Positions 43,679 to 51,757 of a stretch of 64,000 nucleotides of DNA are shown piece after piece. Both the position numbers and the translations under genes were made by a program. The stretch spans positions 3,932,736 through 3,996,735 of the forward strand of contig NZ_OY760905.1 of assembly GCF_963664135.1 (NCBI RefSeq), read 5' to 3'. A model generated the notes under the pieces. It saw only the letters and a program-made list of their open reading frames with translations, was not told the origin of the DNA and did no database searches. Numbering within the stretch: position 1 is the stretch's first letter; each line of letters opens with the position of its first letter. This DNA is from an uncultured Acetobacterium sp. (GTDB taxonomy: Bacteria > Bacillota > Clostridia > Eubacteriales > Eubacteriaceae).

Positions 43679-45205
43679 TTAACGGGAACGCCAATATAGA
43701 CGGTTCAGGTTTTTAAACCAGTCGACATCAATTTGGTTCAGGCCGTCCCGGGTCATCCGAAAGACCCAGTTATTGGTGGTGGTGCCTGGTTCGTTGATCC
43801 GGGTATCGTTGCCATAACCGCAGACATCCTGAATCGGCAGCATCACTAGATTGGCCACACTTTGAAAAAGGGTGCGAATAAAAGCCCGGCAGGAAGGACT
43901 TTGGTGACCGCCGAGCTGCCATTGGTCGGGCCAATCTTCGCGGTAGCCACAGTAGTCAAAGGCGTAGCGGCGCTGTTCCGGGGTGTAATTAAAAAAACTC
44001 CCCAGCAGTGTATTGTTGTCATGGGTGCCGGAGTAGGCGACGGTATTGGCGGTATAGTTATGGGGCAGGTGAATATTGTCCAGGTCATCGATAAAGGCGA
44101 ATTCCATGATCCTCATCCCCGGAAAACCGGTATTCTTTAGCAGTTTGACCAGTTCGGCATCCTGGAGCCCCAGGTCTTCGGCGATAATGCTGGGCTCGGG
44201 AAAGGTTTTGGCCAGCTGGTCGAAGAAATCCATCGCCGGGCCGGGAATCCAGCGGCCGTTTTTAGCCGTTTCGGCACTGGCCGGAATCGAACAATACGCA
44301 GAAAAGGCCCGGAAATGATCGATCCGGACGGTATCGAAGTTTTCCAAAGCGTGTTTGATTCGTCGCATCCACCAGCTGTAATTGTCGGCTTTCATGACAT
44401 CCCAGCAATACAGCGGATTGCCCCACAGCTGACCATCCTTGGCAAAATAATCCGGCGGCACCCCGGCTACGGAAGTGCAGCAACCTTGGGCATCCAGTTG
44501 GAAAAGTTCGGGATGACACCAGACATCAGCACTGGCATGGGCCAGATAAATGGGCATATCACCAATGATTTTGATACCTTTGTCATTGGCATAGGTCTTC
44601 AGCGCCGTCCACTGCCGGTGATAAGCATATTGCAGAAAGTTCTGATAATCGATTTCATCCCGATAGGCACTGGTAACGGTCAGCAGTGCCGCCGGTTGAC
44701 GTTTGACCAGATTTGGGTTGTTCCATTTGGTCCAGTCTTCTTCCAGGAAGTGCTGAGACAGCACCGTATATAATGAAAAGTCGGGCAGCCATTCGGTGTT
44801 GGCAAGACAGTAGTGGTGGATGTCATTTTTTAAGGCAGGGGTTAATCGGGAGTAGGCGATTTTGAAGACGGCATTGCGATTGTCGATGAGATGGGGATAG
44901 TTGATGGAATAGGGCGGATCCGTCGACAGGCTGGCCGCCAATTCATCCGCAGTTAATAAGCCCCATTGATTGAGTAGTTCCAGGTCAATAAACAGGGGAT
45001 TCCCGGCAAAGGCCGAGGTGCTTTTATAAGGTGAGAAACAGGCATCAACCGGCCCGCCGGGCAGAATTTGCCAATAGCTGCAGCCCATCGACTGGAGACG
45101 GTCGACAAAAGCGCACGCCTCCGTACCTAAGGTGCCGATGCCGTAGTCCCCCGGTAAGGAGGATACGGGCATCAATACCCCGCTGGAACGAGAATTTAAA
45201 GACAT
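43679..45205 (-). CDS. malQ: 4-alpha-glucanotransferase (amylomaltase)
   Basis: A 508-residue GH77 enzyme that transfers alpha-1,4-glucan segments. The ATG at 45205 is chosen because GAGGG is 5 bases upstream and the protein then opens SSGVLMPVSSLPGDYGIGTLG, the standard MalQ beginning; a longer frame to 45301 would read through hslO. Catalytic marks are VRIDHFRAF with the nucleophile Asp, AEDLG with the acid/base Glu, and YSGTHDNNT. Its start is 1 base after the hslO stop, so the two are coupled. It is the last gene of the rlmH-hslO-malQ transcript. Confidence 0.95.
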   Translation of the reverse strand: MSLNSRSSGVLMPVSSLPGDYGIGTLGTEACAFVDRLQSMGCSYWQILPGGPVDACFSPYKSTSAFAGNPLFIDLELLNQWGLLTADELAASLSTDPPYSINYPHLIDNRNAVFKIAYSRLTPALKNDIHHYCLANTEWLPDFSLYTVLSQHFLEEDWTKWNNPNLVKRQPAALLTVTSAYRDEIDYQNFLQYAYHRQWTALKTYANDKGIKIIGDMPIYLAHASADVWCHPELFQLDAQGCCTSVAGVPPDYFAKDGQLWGNPLYCWDVMKADNYSWWMRRIKHALENFDTVRIDHFRAFSAYCSIPASAETAKNGRWIPGPAMDFFDQLAKTFPEPSIIAEDLGLQDAELVKLLKNTGFPGMRIMEFAFIDDLDNIHLPHNYTANTVAYSGTHDNNTLLGSFFNYTPEQRRYAFDYCGYREDWPDQWQLGGHQSPSCRAFIRTLFQSVANLVMLPIQDVCGYGNDTRINEPGTTTNNWVFRMTRDGLNQIDVDWFKNLNRLYWRSR

Positions 45206-45206
45206 A

Positions 45207-46091
45207 TCAGCCCTCATTTTCTTCAATCCGATCGAGGATTGACTGGAGCTCTTCCGGCGAAAAAGAATATTTTTCTTTGCAGAAATCACAGTTGACTTCA
45301 ATATCTTCCTGATCCGCGATCATCTCGATGAGATCTTTTTTGCCGATGGAAACCAGCGCTTTGGTGATCCTTTGCCTCGAACAGTCACAGAAAAAGCGGA
45401 TGATTTCAGTGTTGGAAATTTTTAAATTCAGGTTTTTAAACAGATCTTCCATGATCGCTTCCAGGGTTCGCCCTTCATCCAGCAGTTTGGTTAACGATGG
45501 GGTGTTGGATAGGGCTTCTTCCAGGGCATCAATGACCTCATCATCGGTGTCGGGCATTAATTGAATAATGAAGCCGCCGGCCTGGCGGACGGTGCCGTCA
45601 TCATTGAGTAACACCCCCAGCGAAACCGAGGTGGGAATCTGTTCGGATTGGGCATAATAATAGGTCAGATCTTCGGCCAGTTCGCCGCTGATCAGGGGGG
45701 AGTAGCCCACATAGGGTTCTTTCAGGCCAATATCCTTCATGATATTCAAGGCGCCGCCGCCAATCGCTTCGGAAACCGGCAGGGGGGTAGCCATGGTGTC
45801 GCCCAGATCATGGACATAGGGATAACCTTTGACATTGCCTTTGGCATCGGCGGTGACTAATAAACCGCTCATCGGGCCGTCGCCGGCAATTTTTAGGGTG
45901 ATCACTTCATCGGCGTTTTTCATCATCGAACCCATCAGCGAACCCGCTGTCAGCAGTCGACCCAGCGCCTGGGTGACCACGGGACTGGTTTGATGAAGAT
46001 TCCGGGCCGTTTCCACGATGCCCCGGGTGGTGGCTACAAAGACACGAATCTGGCCATTGCCTGCGGTGGCTTTTACTACATAGTCCGGCAT
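45207..46091 (-). CDS. hslO: Redox-regulated chaperonin Hsp33
   Basis: A 294-residue chaperone activated by oxidative unfolding. The zinc site is formed by CDC in FFCDCSRQRI near 236 and CDFC in NCDFCKEKY near 267, the standard CxC-x27-32-CxxC arrangement. The N-terminal domain has the usual GLLVTADAKGNVKGY and EPYVGYSPLISGE segments. It is preceded by rlmH (48 bases) and coupled to malQ. Confidence 0.96.
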   Translation of the reverse strand: MPDYVVKATAGNGQIRVFVATTRGIVETARNLHQTSPVVTQALGRLLTAGSLMGSMMKNADEVITLKIAGDGPMSGLLVTADAKGNVKGYPYVHDLGDTMATPLPVSEAIGGGALNIMKDIGLKEPYVGYSPLISGELAEDLTYYYAQSEQIPTSVSLGVLLNDDGTVRQAGGFIIQLMPDTDDEVIDALEEALSNTPSLTKLLDEGRTLEAIMEDLFKNLNLKISNTEIIRFFCDCSRQRITKALVSIGKKDLIEMIADQEDIEVNCDFCKEKYSFSPEELQSILDRIEENEG

Positions 46092-46139
46092 GTTTTACCT
46101 CTCAAGTTATATTTAGTTTGATTGTATATTAGTTTGATT

Positions 46140-46619
46140 TTATTTATGATAGGTTTCGCCACGGATTATTTTAAAGCCACGATAGATTTGCTCTAACAGC
46201 ATGACTCGAAATAATTGGTGGGGAAAGGTCATTTCCGAAAAGGATAGCTTCCAGTCTGACCGGCTGGTAATTTCTGGGGATAGGCCAATTGACCCGCCAA
46301 TGACAAAGGTGATCTGGCTTTTGCCCTGGATGCCATAGGTTTCAATTTTTTTGGAAAAGGCCGGCGAATTCATTTGTTTGCCGTGGATTTCCAGGGTCGT
46401 CACAATCTCATCGTCTTTTAAATAAGAAAGGATGCGGCGTCCTTCCAGTTCGACGGCCTTTTTACGCTGAGCCTCACTGGCGGTTTCGGGGATTTTTTCA
46501 TCCTTAACTTCAATGATTTCCAGCCGGCAATAGGCACTCAGACGCTTGACGTATTCCTGGATCGCCAGGGTTAAATAATTTTCCTTTATTTTCCCAACCG
46601 CAATAATTCGTATATTCAT
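46140..46619 (-). CDS. rlmH: 23S rRNA (pseudouridine1915-N3)-methyltransferase RlmH
   Basis: A 159-residue SPOUT methyltransferase. Marks are the opening IRIIAVGKIKENYL, VKDEKIP, LEIHGKQMNSPAFS, the knot segment FVIGGSIGLSP and the C-terminal FPHQLFRVMLLEQIYRGFKIIRGETYHK end (first 10 and last residues highly conserved). Length is exact for the family. It begins 6 bases after the stop of the 29-residue peptide gene, suggesting co-expression. Confidence 0.97.
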   Translation of the reverse strand: MNIRIIAVGKIKENYLTLAIQEYVKRLSAYCRLEIIEVKDEKIPETASEAQRKKAVELEGRRILSYLKDDEIVTTLEIHGKQMNSPAFSKKIETYGIQGKSQITFVIGGSIGLSPEITSRSDWKLSFSEMTFPHQLFRVMLLEQIYRGFKIIRGETYHK

Positions 46620-46624
46620 TCAGG

Positions 46625-46714
46625 CTAGAAACTGTAAACAACAAGAAGACTTAGAGCAATAACAGCGACAAGTACCAATGCGCCAATTCGATAGATCGGA
46701 CTTTTTTTGTGCAT
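46625..46714 (-). CDS. 29-residue single-helix membrane peptide
   Basis: A short gene upstream of rlmH. ATG at 46714 is preceded by a strong AAAGGAGG 8 bases away. The product starts MHKKSPIYRIG and then has one hydrophobic helix, ALVLVAVIALSLLVVYSF, ending at a TAG. Three N-terminal basic residues, one helix and small size resemble DUF4044-type peptides found near rlmH in Firmicutes; this family match is by eye only. It seems to be the first gene of the rlmH-hslO-malQ transcript. Confidence 0.7.
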   Translation of the reverse strand: MHKKSPIYRIGALVLVAVIALSLLVVYSF

Positions 46715-46808
46715 GGTGGTTCCTCCTTTATATAGAAAAAATTTAATTTAAGATTGTTTTTTTGTCTATTATAGTTTACAATAGATAAGTCGGAAATGCA
46801 ACACATTA

Positions 46809-46885
46809 CGGGGTGTGGCTCAGCTTGGTAGAGCGCATGGTTCGGGACCATGAGGCCGGAGGTTCAAATCCTCTCACTCCGACCA
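46809..46885 (+). tRNA. tRNA-Pro (anticodon CGG)
   Basis: A 77-base tRNA with encoded CCA. The acceptor arms CGGGGTG and CACTCCG pair with one G-T; the D loop has GCTCAGCTTGGTAGAGC; the anticodon loop TTCGGGA sits between CATGG and CCATG, giving anticodon CGG; the T arm is GGAGGTTCAAATCCTC. An intrinsic terminator follows immediately. Confidence 0.97.
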
Positions 46886-46898
46886 TTAATAAATAGTT

Positions 46899-46928
46899 AA
46901 GACAGCTAGCGATGGCTGTCTTTTTTTG
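46899..46928 (+). terminator. Intrinsic terminator after tRNA-Pro
   Basis: Stem GACAGC (46901-46906) and GCTGTC (46915-46920) followed by T7. Confidence 0.85.
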
Positions 46929-46936
46929 CGATCAGG

Positions 46937-47854
46937 TTAAAAACCTACGGACTTGAATTCTTCGGATAACCGTTGATAGGTGGGCATGGCAACCTGATAG
47001 TGTTCGCCCATCCGTAGGACTTCATAAACCAGGCCGTCAATTTCTGACTTTTTTCCTTGGCTAAGATCACGCTGCATCGAGGTGGAGGCGGTTGGCGCTA
47101 GGGCGTCCAGAATATCCAGATTGAACTGAATCAGATCAACGTCAAAATGAATGTCCATAGCCGCAGCCAGGGTGGTAATTTCCGTTATTAAATTAATGAA
47201 GGTATCTCTGATTTCACCGGGTTGCTGAACGGCCCCGGCTTCGGCCTGAAAATACAAACCGCAGGCGGCCATAGATGACACATAGGAAAATTTCTGCAAA
47301 GCGTCCTTACGAATATCCGCCGACAGCACCCCCAGAATCTGGCTGTTATTTAAATCCGTTTCAATTTCTTTGAGAATCGGTTTGAACTCAGTGGGATCAC
47401 GGACGCCGAAAAAAATTCTAAAAATATCGCCGTGCATCTTAATCTTTCCCGGATTGACAATATTGGCAGAGATATAAATACAGCCGTCAGTAACCAGCAG
47501 TTCGGGGAGCATTTTCTGGAGTTTGCTGCCGGTTCCATATATGTTTAAGATCGGGATGACCACTGTGTTTTGGTGCGCGACTTGTTTAATAAATGGAACA
47601 ATTTCGGTCAGCGAATAGCCTTTAACACAGACAAAAATTACATCTGGCGTTTCCTGATAATGCTGGACATCTTCCGCTTTTATCGGAAACACGGGATAAG
47701 TCCCTTGCAAATTGGTTTCCACCTGAATCCCATTTGCCCGGATTGCCGCCAGGTGTTCGCCGCGGGCAATTAAGGTTACGTCTTTTCCGGACTTGGCCAG
47801 ATAAGCCCCAATGCATCCGCCGGTCCCACCGGCGCCAATAACCAAATATTTCAT
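46937..47854 (-). CDS. panE: 2-dehydropantoate 2-reductase (ketopantoate reductase)
   Basis: A 305-residue NADPH-dependent reductase of the ApbA/PanE family. The start at 47854 (second of two adjacent ATGs) is 6 bases after AGAGGAG; the longer frame to 47923 has no ribosome site and would add a non-conserved leader. The Rossmann loop is VIGAGGTGG (4-12), the NADPH segment FVCVKGYSL near 73 and the C-terminal catalytic helix contains SSMQRDLSQGKKSEID. Pantothenate synthesis is the usual role, though many paralogues reduce other 2-oxoacids and no pan genes are nearby. Confidence 0.85.
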   Translation of the reverse strand: MKYLVIGAGGTGGCIGAYLAKSGKDVTLIARGEHLAAIRANGIQVETNLQGTYPVFPIKAEDVQHYQETPDVIFVCVKGYSLTEIVPFIKQVAHQNTVVIPILNIYGTGSKLQKMLPELLVTDGCIYISANIVNPGKIKMHGDIFRIFFGVRDPTEFKPILKEIETDLNNSQILGVLSADIRKDALQKFSYVSSMAACGLYFQAEAGAVQQPGEIRDTFINLITEITTLAAAMDIHFDVDLIQFNLDILDALAPTASTSMQRDLSQGKKSEIDGLVYEVLRMGEHYQVAMPTYQRLSEEFKSVGF

Positions 47855-48328
47855 CATTTCTCCTCTTAATTTATTAATACAGACACTTACGAAACTAATT
47901 GCAAGGCTTACTATAATATCCAATTACCTGATTGAGTTTTAAAAATTTGTGAATTTATCTTGATTTTATGTCATTCAAAATAATTTTGCAAGGGTGCATT
48001 TTTAAAAACTTTTTTTAGCCATCCACTTGAAAAAATTAACGTGTCGGATAGTGCAACTAAAGCGGGCTATTACCTAATGTGTTAGTGTTTTTATTTTTAT
48101 AATCTTTCGTTGCGTGCAATAAAATGATACAATAATGCCAGCAAGACGAGCCGACCAAACAATTAAAGGGACGTTTTTTGTATAGTCGCCACTTGTGAGA
48201 ATACAAAAGAACGAACTGTCTCTTAAGTAGATTCTTCACGCTTGTAGTTCAAATTCAAACGACAGCCTCACCTTGGTCACTTTTGCAACGGCCAAATGAT
48301 TTTTTAAAAAGAAAGAAGGAAAACCGTG
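47855..48328. other. Gene-free interval between panE and the VOC gene
   Basis: This 474-base divergent region is A/T-rich. I see no convincing open frame with a ribosome site, no stable terminator and no clear -35/-10 pair. Promoters for both flanking genes must lie here. Confidence 0.5.
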
Positions 48329-48781
48329 ATGATTAAATTTACGCACACCAACATCGTTGCCAAAAACTGGAAAAAACTGTCCCGATTTTATCAGGAGGTT
48401 TTTGGATGCGTACCGGTCCCTCCGGAACGGGACATACAGGGGGATTGGGTCGATCGGCTGACAGGGATCAGAGGGGCCCATATTTGTGGGGAACACCTCT
48501 GTTTACCAGGTTATGAAGATCAACTACCGACTTTGGAAATTTTTTCCTATGACGATTGGATCGACGGCGGATTGCCACAGATTAATCGGACTGGCTTTGG
48601 ACATATTGCCTTTGAAGTAGACGATGTAGCGGCCATACTCGAGAAATTGCGGGCTGCCGGTGGTGGGCAGATTGGTGAGCAGATTATTGCCGACTATCCT
48701 AATAATGTCGTGGGCGCCTTTGTTTACGCCACCGATCCCGAAGGCAATATTGTCGAACTGCAGAATTGGAGTACTCGATAA
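48329..48781 (+). CDS. VOC-superfamily (glyoxalase/bleomycin-resistance fold) protein
   Basis: A 150-residue protein with two paired beta-alpha-beta-beta-beta units. KFTHTNIVAKNWKKLSRFYQEVFG is the typical first unit and TGFGHIAFEVDDVAAIL, then FVYATDPEGNIVELQNW, the second. Possible metal ligands are H6, E58-region, H88 and the Glu of NIVELQ. ATG at 48329 follows AAGGA by about 8 bases. Substrate unknown: epimerase, dioxygenase or resistance functions all occur in this fold. Confidence 0.88.
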   Translation: MIKFTHTNIVAKNWKKLSRFYQEVFGCVPVPPERDIQGDWVDRLTGIRGAHICGEHLCLPGYEDQLPTLEIFSYDDWIDGGLPQINRTGFGHIAFEVDDVAAILEKLRAAGGGQIGEQIIADYPNNVVGAFVYATDPEGNIVELQNWSTR

Positions 48782-48815
48782 CTAATTAAAAAAACATAGG
48801 GAGGAAGTAGATAGC

Positions 48816-49187
48816 TTGGATACTGCAACCGGATTATTAATTACAACAGCGATTATGGCATTAGGTGCAATCACTTTTGCAGCACTAACTATGGCATTTG
48901 ATCGAAGTCATAATCGCAAAAGCGTCAGACCATTTTGCAACATTCATAAAAAAGTTACGGATTCGGAGATAAATATAAGTATACAGAATGCAGGGATGGG
49001 TCCCATGCGGATTCAGAAAATCGTTCTTTTGAATAATCAGAATGATTTCATTCAAGCAGGGATTCAATTAGGCAAAGCGTTGCCATTTGAATTAAATTGT
49101 GATGTATTTATCCAACATACCGATGAATATGTTTTGGCATCATTGTGTGAATTGAACTGGATTCAGGGGATCCCGGGACAGCATTAA
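48816..49187 (+). CDS. Small membrane-anchored protein of unknown function, ends at an early in-frame stop
   Basis: A 123-residue protein starting with TTG at 48816 after GGGAGGA. One N-terminal helix (GLLITTAIMALGAITFAALTMAF) is followed by a soluble domain with a FCNIHKKVTDSEINISIQNAGMG segment. The frame ends at TAA (49185) but continues open in the same frame for 39 more codons with plausible coding sequence, so this is probably the first part of a gene cut by a nonsense change. I do not recognise the family. Confidence 0.65.
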   Translation: MDTATGLLITTAIMALGAITFAALTMAFDRSHNRKSVRPFCNIHKKVTDSEINISIQNAGMGPMRIQKIVLLNNQNDFIQAGIQLGKALPFELNCDVFIQHTDEYVLASLCELNWIQGIPGQH

Positions 49188-49307
49188 ATGACACATGTGA
49201 AAGAAACACTAGCTGGTTATTATATCTGCATTGAATATACCAATGTTTATGATGACGTCTATGAACAAAGAAGCAAACTAATAAATATTCCAGACTTGGT
49301 GAGGTGA
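49188..49307 (+). pseudogene. In-frame continuation of the preceding gene beyond its TAA
   Basis: Thirty-nine codons directly after the TAA, in the same frame, starting with ATG (TAAATG) and reading MTHVKETLAGYYICIEYTNV, then YDDVYEQRSK, to a TGA that overlaps the next gene. The strand-like YYICIEYTNVYDD looks like the C-terminal part of the same domain. Either a nonsense mutation split the gene or the two pieces are translated separately through the TAA-ATG junction. Confidence 0.5.
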
Positions 49308-49312
49308 TGCAG

Positions 49313-51214
49313 ATGCTTAAAAAAATAGGGAAACCGATGGTGCTGTTTTTGGTCATCCTCATGTTTATCGGACTCTTTGGGCTTTTGTTTGGTAGTGATA
49401 ACGTAACCCTCGGGGTCAGCACTGTTCTGGCGGTGCTGATGTATCTGTCACGGGATCTGACAGCCAACCCGGTCAAAAATACACTCAAACTGATCCTGTT
49501 CAATGTCATTATGGGACTGGTAGCCTACCTGTCATCACTGAATCTTTTTCTAGCTATTCCCATCAATTTCATCAGCTTGTTCACCATTGCAGCTGCCTTG
49601 AGCTATACCATCAGCTCGCCGATTTCGACGCCCTTTTGCATGCAGTATATCTTTCTGATTGCCTATCCGGTCAGTCTTGAAGCTTTACCACTGCGGCTGG
49701 CGGCGCTGATCACCGGAGCGGTCATCATCATGGCTGTGCAATGGCGGGTCAACCGGAATCGGGTGGGGGTACAGAGCAGCAAGATTTTTCAGACAATCAT
49801 AAAAAATCTCAGTTTAAAAATCGTCGGTATCAAAAATGGGGAAGACCTGAAACCTTCGGATGACGCTATTCAGGCGGCTACCGATCAGCTTAAGCGGATT
49901 CTTTACGACGCCCGGATCGATCACTATTATTTTACTCGTGAAAGTGAAATCAACCTCGATCTGGCCATCGCCTTTGAACGGATCAATGAACTTTTGCCAC
50001 AACTTGCGGATATTTCGGACCGGGATACTCTGCTTGATGATCTGGGCCTTTTAATAGCGCAAATCGGTGCTTATTTTGAAGCAGAAAACAAAGCCGATCT
50101 AGCGTCTGAGATCGGATTTGTTCGGTTTTTTGAGCAATATGGAGACGAGTCAACCGCTGATCTGGCGGTGTTGCGCGTGATCAGCCAGCTGGCATTTGTG
50201 AAGGATGGTCTGGATGCCACCAGCCAGTCGGAACACCCTCACAGAACGGGTCCCGAGCGCTACCGTCATTCTGGGGAAGTCAAACGCTATCAGGTTAAGC
50301 TGTCAATCGATGCTCTGAGCCTGTCCTATGCTTTCCGGTTGGCTTTTGCCATCTCGATCTGCGCTTTTTTAGTCAACTACTTTGAGCTTGAACATGGCAG
50401 CTGGCTACTATTTACCATTTCGTCGCTGACCTATCCCTTTTATGAAATGTCCCGGCGAAAAACCGGTTCGCGGATCGTTGGCACCATCATTGGCGGCGCC
50501 ATCGTGGTTTTAATCTTTTCGATCCTGCATCTACAGAATGCTGGTATGCTGGTTTTGCTCGTCTCGCTGTTTCTGACAATAGTCTTTATGAACCAGTACA
50601 TTTACTCGATGATCTTTACAACCATCACAGCCATCAGTTCCCTGGTGCTGATTGACAATGCCGCCAATCTAAGCCTTGATCGCATCATCTACGTGATCAT
50701 TGGTGGTATCCTGGTGATGCTGTTGAGTAAATTTGTGTTGCCCTACACCGAGAAAGATGCCCAAAAGGATCTGTTTAACATGTATGATGAGATCATCATT
50801 AACTTTTTCAAAGATATCAAAAAATCGGCCAATTACACTGTTGATTTCAAACTCAAGATCATGAATCTGATGCTGACCACTTCCCTCATCGAAGACAAGC
50901 TGACCACTTTCGATGACCCTGAAAGTGGGTCTGACATGGAGTTTTTTATTGGCGTCCGCCGCGGATTGATTATCCATCTCGATCAGGCTTACTGGTGGCT
51001 GCTAAAAAACAAAGACAGCCTTGATGAATTTAGAGCTGTCTTCCTATTTATTAATAATAATCAAAGCATCGTTCTTGAAGCGACAGATGACGGGATGATC
51101 GCTGCTATTAAAAGCGACTATCCCCGGATCAATCGGGTGGTGATTGGTGAATGCCTTGCTATTTTCAGGGCCATGCAGCAATTGAAATTGTTTGATACTG
51201 CTACGCTCAAGTAA
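49313..51214 (+). CDS. FUSC-type (aromatic acid exporter-like) membrane protein
   Basis: A 633-residue membrane protein. The ATG at 49313 is chosen because GGTGAGG lies 8 bases upstream. Six N-terminal helices (5-165), a soluble region (170-330), a second set of six helices (about 335-480) and a cytoplasmic helical end give the duplicated FUSC/YccS/AaeB layout, with the mid-protein EMSRRKTGSRIVGTIIGG segment characteristic of the family. It probably exports organic acids or phenolics; no partner membrane-fusion gene is nearby, as usual in Gram-positives. Confidence 0.85.
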   Translation: MLKKIGKPMVLFLVILMFIGLFGLLFGSDNVTLGVSTVLAVLMYLSRDLTANPVKNTLKLILFNVIMGLVAYLSSLNLFLAIPINFISLFTIAAALSYTISSPISTPFCMQYIFLIAYPVSLEALPLRLAALITGAVIIMAVQWRVNRNRVGVQSSKIFQTIIKNLSLKIVGIKNGEDLKPSDDAIQAATDQLKRILYDARIDHYYFTRESEINLDLAIAFERINELLPQLADISDRDTLLDDLGLLIAQIGAYFEAENKADLASEIGFVRFFEQYGDESTADLAVLRVISQLAFVKDGLDATSQSEHPHRTGPERYRHSGEVKRYQVKLSIDALSLSYAFRLAFAISICAFLVNYFELEHGSWLLFTISSLTYPFYEMSRRKTGSRIVGTIIGGAIVVLIFSILHLQNAGMLVLLVSLFLTIVFMNQYIYSMIFTTITAISSLVLIDNAANLSLDRIIYVIIGGILVMLLSKFVLPYTEKDAQKDLFNMYDEIIINFFKDIKKSANYTVDFKLKIMNLMLTTSLIEDKLTTFDDPESGSDMEFFIGVRRGLIIHLDQAYWWLLKNKDSLDEFRAVFLFINNNQSIVLEATDDGMIAAIKSDYPRINRVVIGECLAIFRAMQQLKLFDTATLK

Positions 51215-51340
51215 TTTTCTTTTCAGTTCAGGTACCCTTAACTTAAAACCAGGAGATCCCACTCGGTTCTGTTTAAGAAACTCGATCAAAAAATTTTAGA
51301 TTGAAAATGAAGGGTGAACACATTCGAAATATTAACTCCA

Positions 51341-51550
51341 TTAGTCGGATCGCCGATGATTGGACCGTTGGGCGATCAGGCGATAGATCGGATCGGTTTG
51401 CAGTTCAACCATCATACAGACAATACAAAAAACCAGATAAACATGGAGCCCCAGATAACGGCTAATCAGCCAGAAACGCCGGTCATAAAGGATCGCCCGG
51501 ACGTTTGACAGATCCCAGGTTTCATGGGCTTCTTCTGCCAGTTCCTTCAT
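51341..51550 (-). CDS. Possible small membrane protein (uncertain)
   Basis: A 69-residue frame on the minus strand within the 543-base gap between the FUSC-like gene and the HD-GYP gene. It has one hydrophobic stretch (YLGLHVYLVFCIVCMMVEL) in basic surroundings. Only a weak AAAGAAC precedes its ATG and no family is recognised. It may be a remnant of a larger gene or a chance frame. The rest of the gap (51215-51340, 51551-51757) shows nothing I can name. Confidence 0.3.
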   Translation of the reverse strand: MKELAEEAHETWDLSNVRAILYDRRFWLISRYLGLHVYLVFCIVCMMVELQTDPIYRLIAQRSNHRRSD

Positions 51551-51757
51551 CGTTCTTTCAAATCATCAAGATGGGTATTTCATTAGGAAAAGTGATCCTG
51601 TAGCAACAGGAACCGTTGTAGATGTTTTAAAAATATTTATATTCTGCTTTTTCAAGAAAAAATATGGCGCATTTAAAAAAGTGTGGGTATAAATTTAAAG
51701 ACAGTGTAATTCGTATTTGTTGATATGAAAGATTGCGACCTGTTGGGGGGCTTGTTT

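Noticed and set aside
43862-44773. Several open frames on the plus strand opposite malQ
   Set aside because: They lack ribosome sites and family features and are explained as mirror frames of the malQ coding sequence.
45206-45301. N-terminal extension of MalQ to 45301
   Set aside because: It would overlap hslO by about 95 bases, has no family similarity, and GAGGG supports the ATG at 45205.
47855-47923. N-terminal extension of ketopantoate reductase
   Set aside because: No ribosome site and a non-conserved leader before the Rossmann loop; AGAGGAG fits the ATG pair at 47857/47854.
48057-48239. 60-codon frame on the minus strand upstream of the VOC gene
   Set aside because: No ribosome site, low-complexity product and no similarity recognised.
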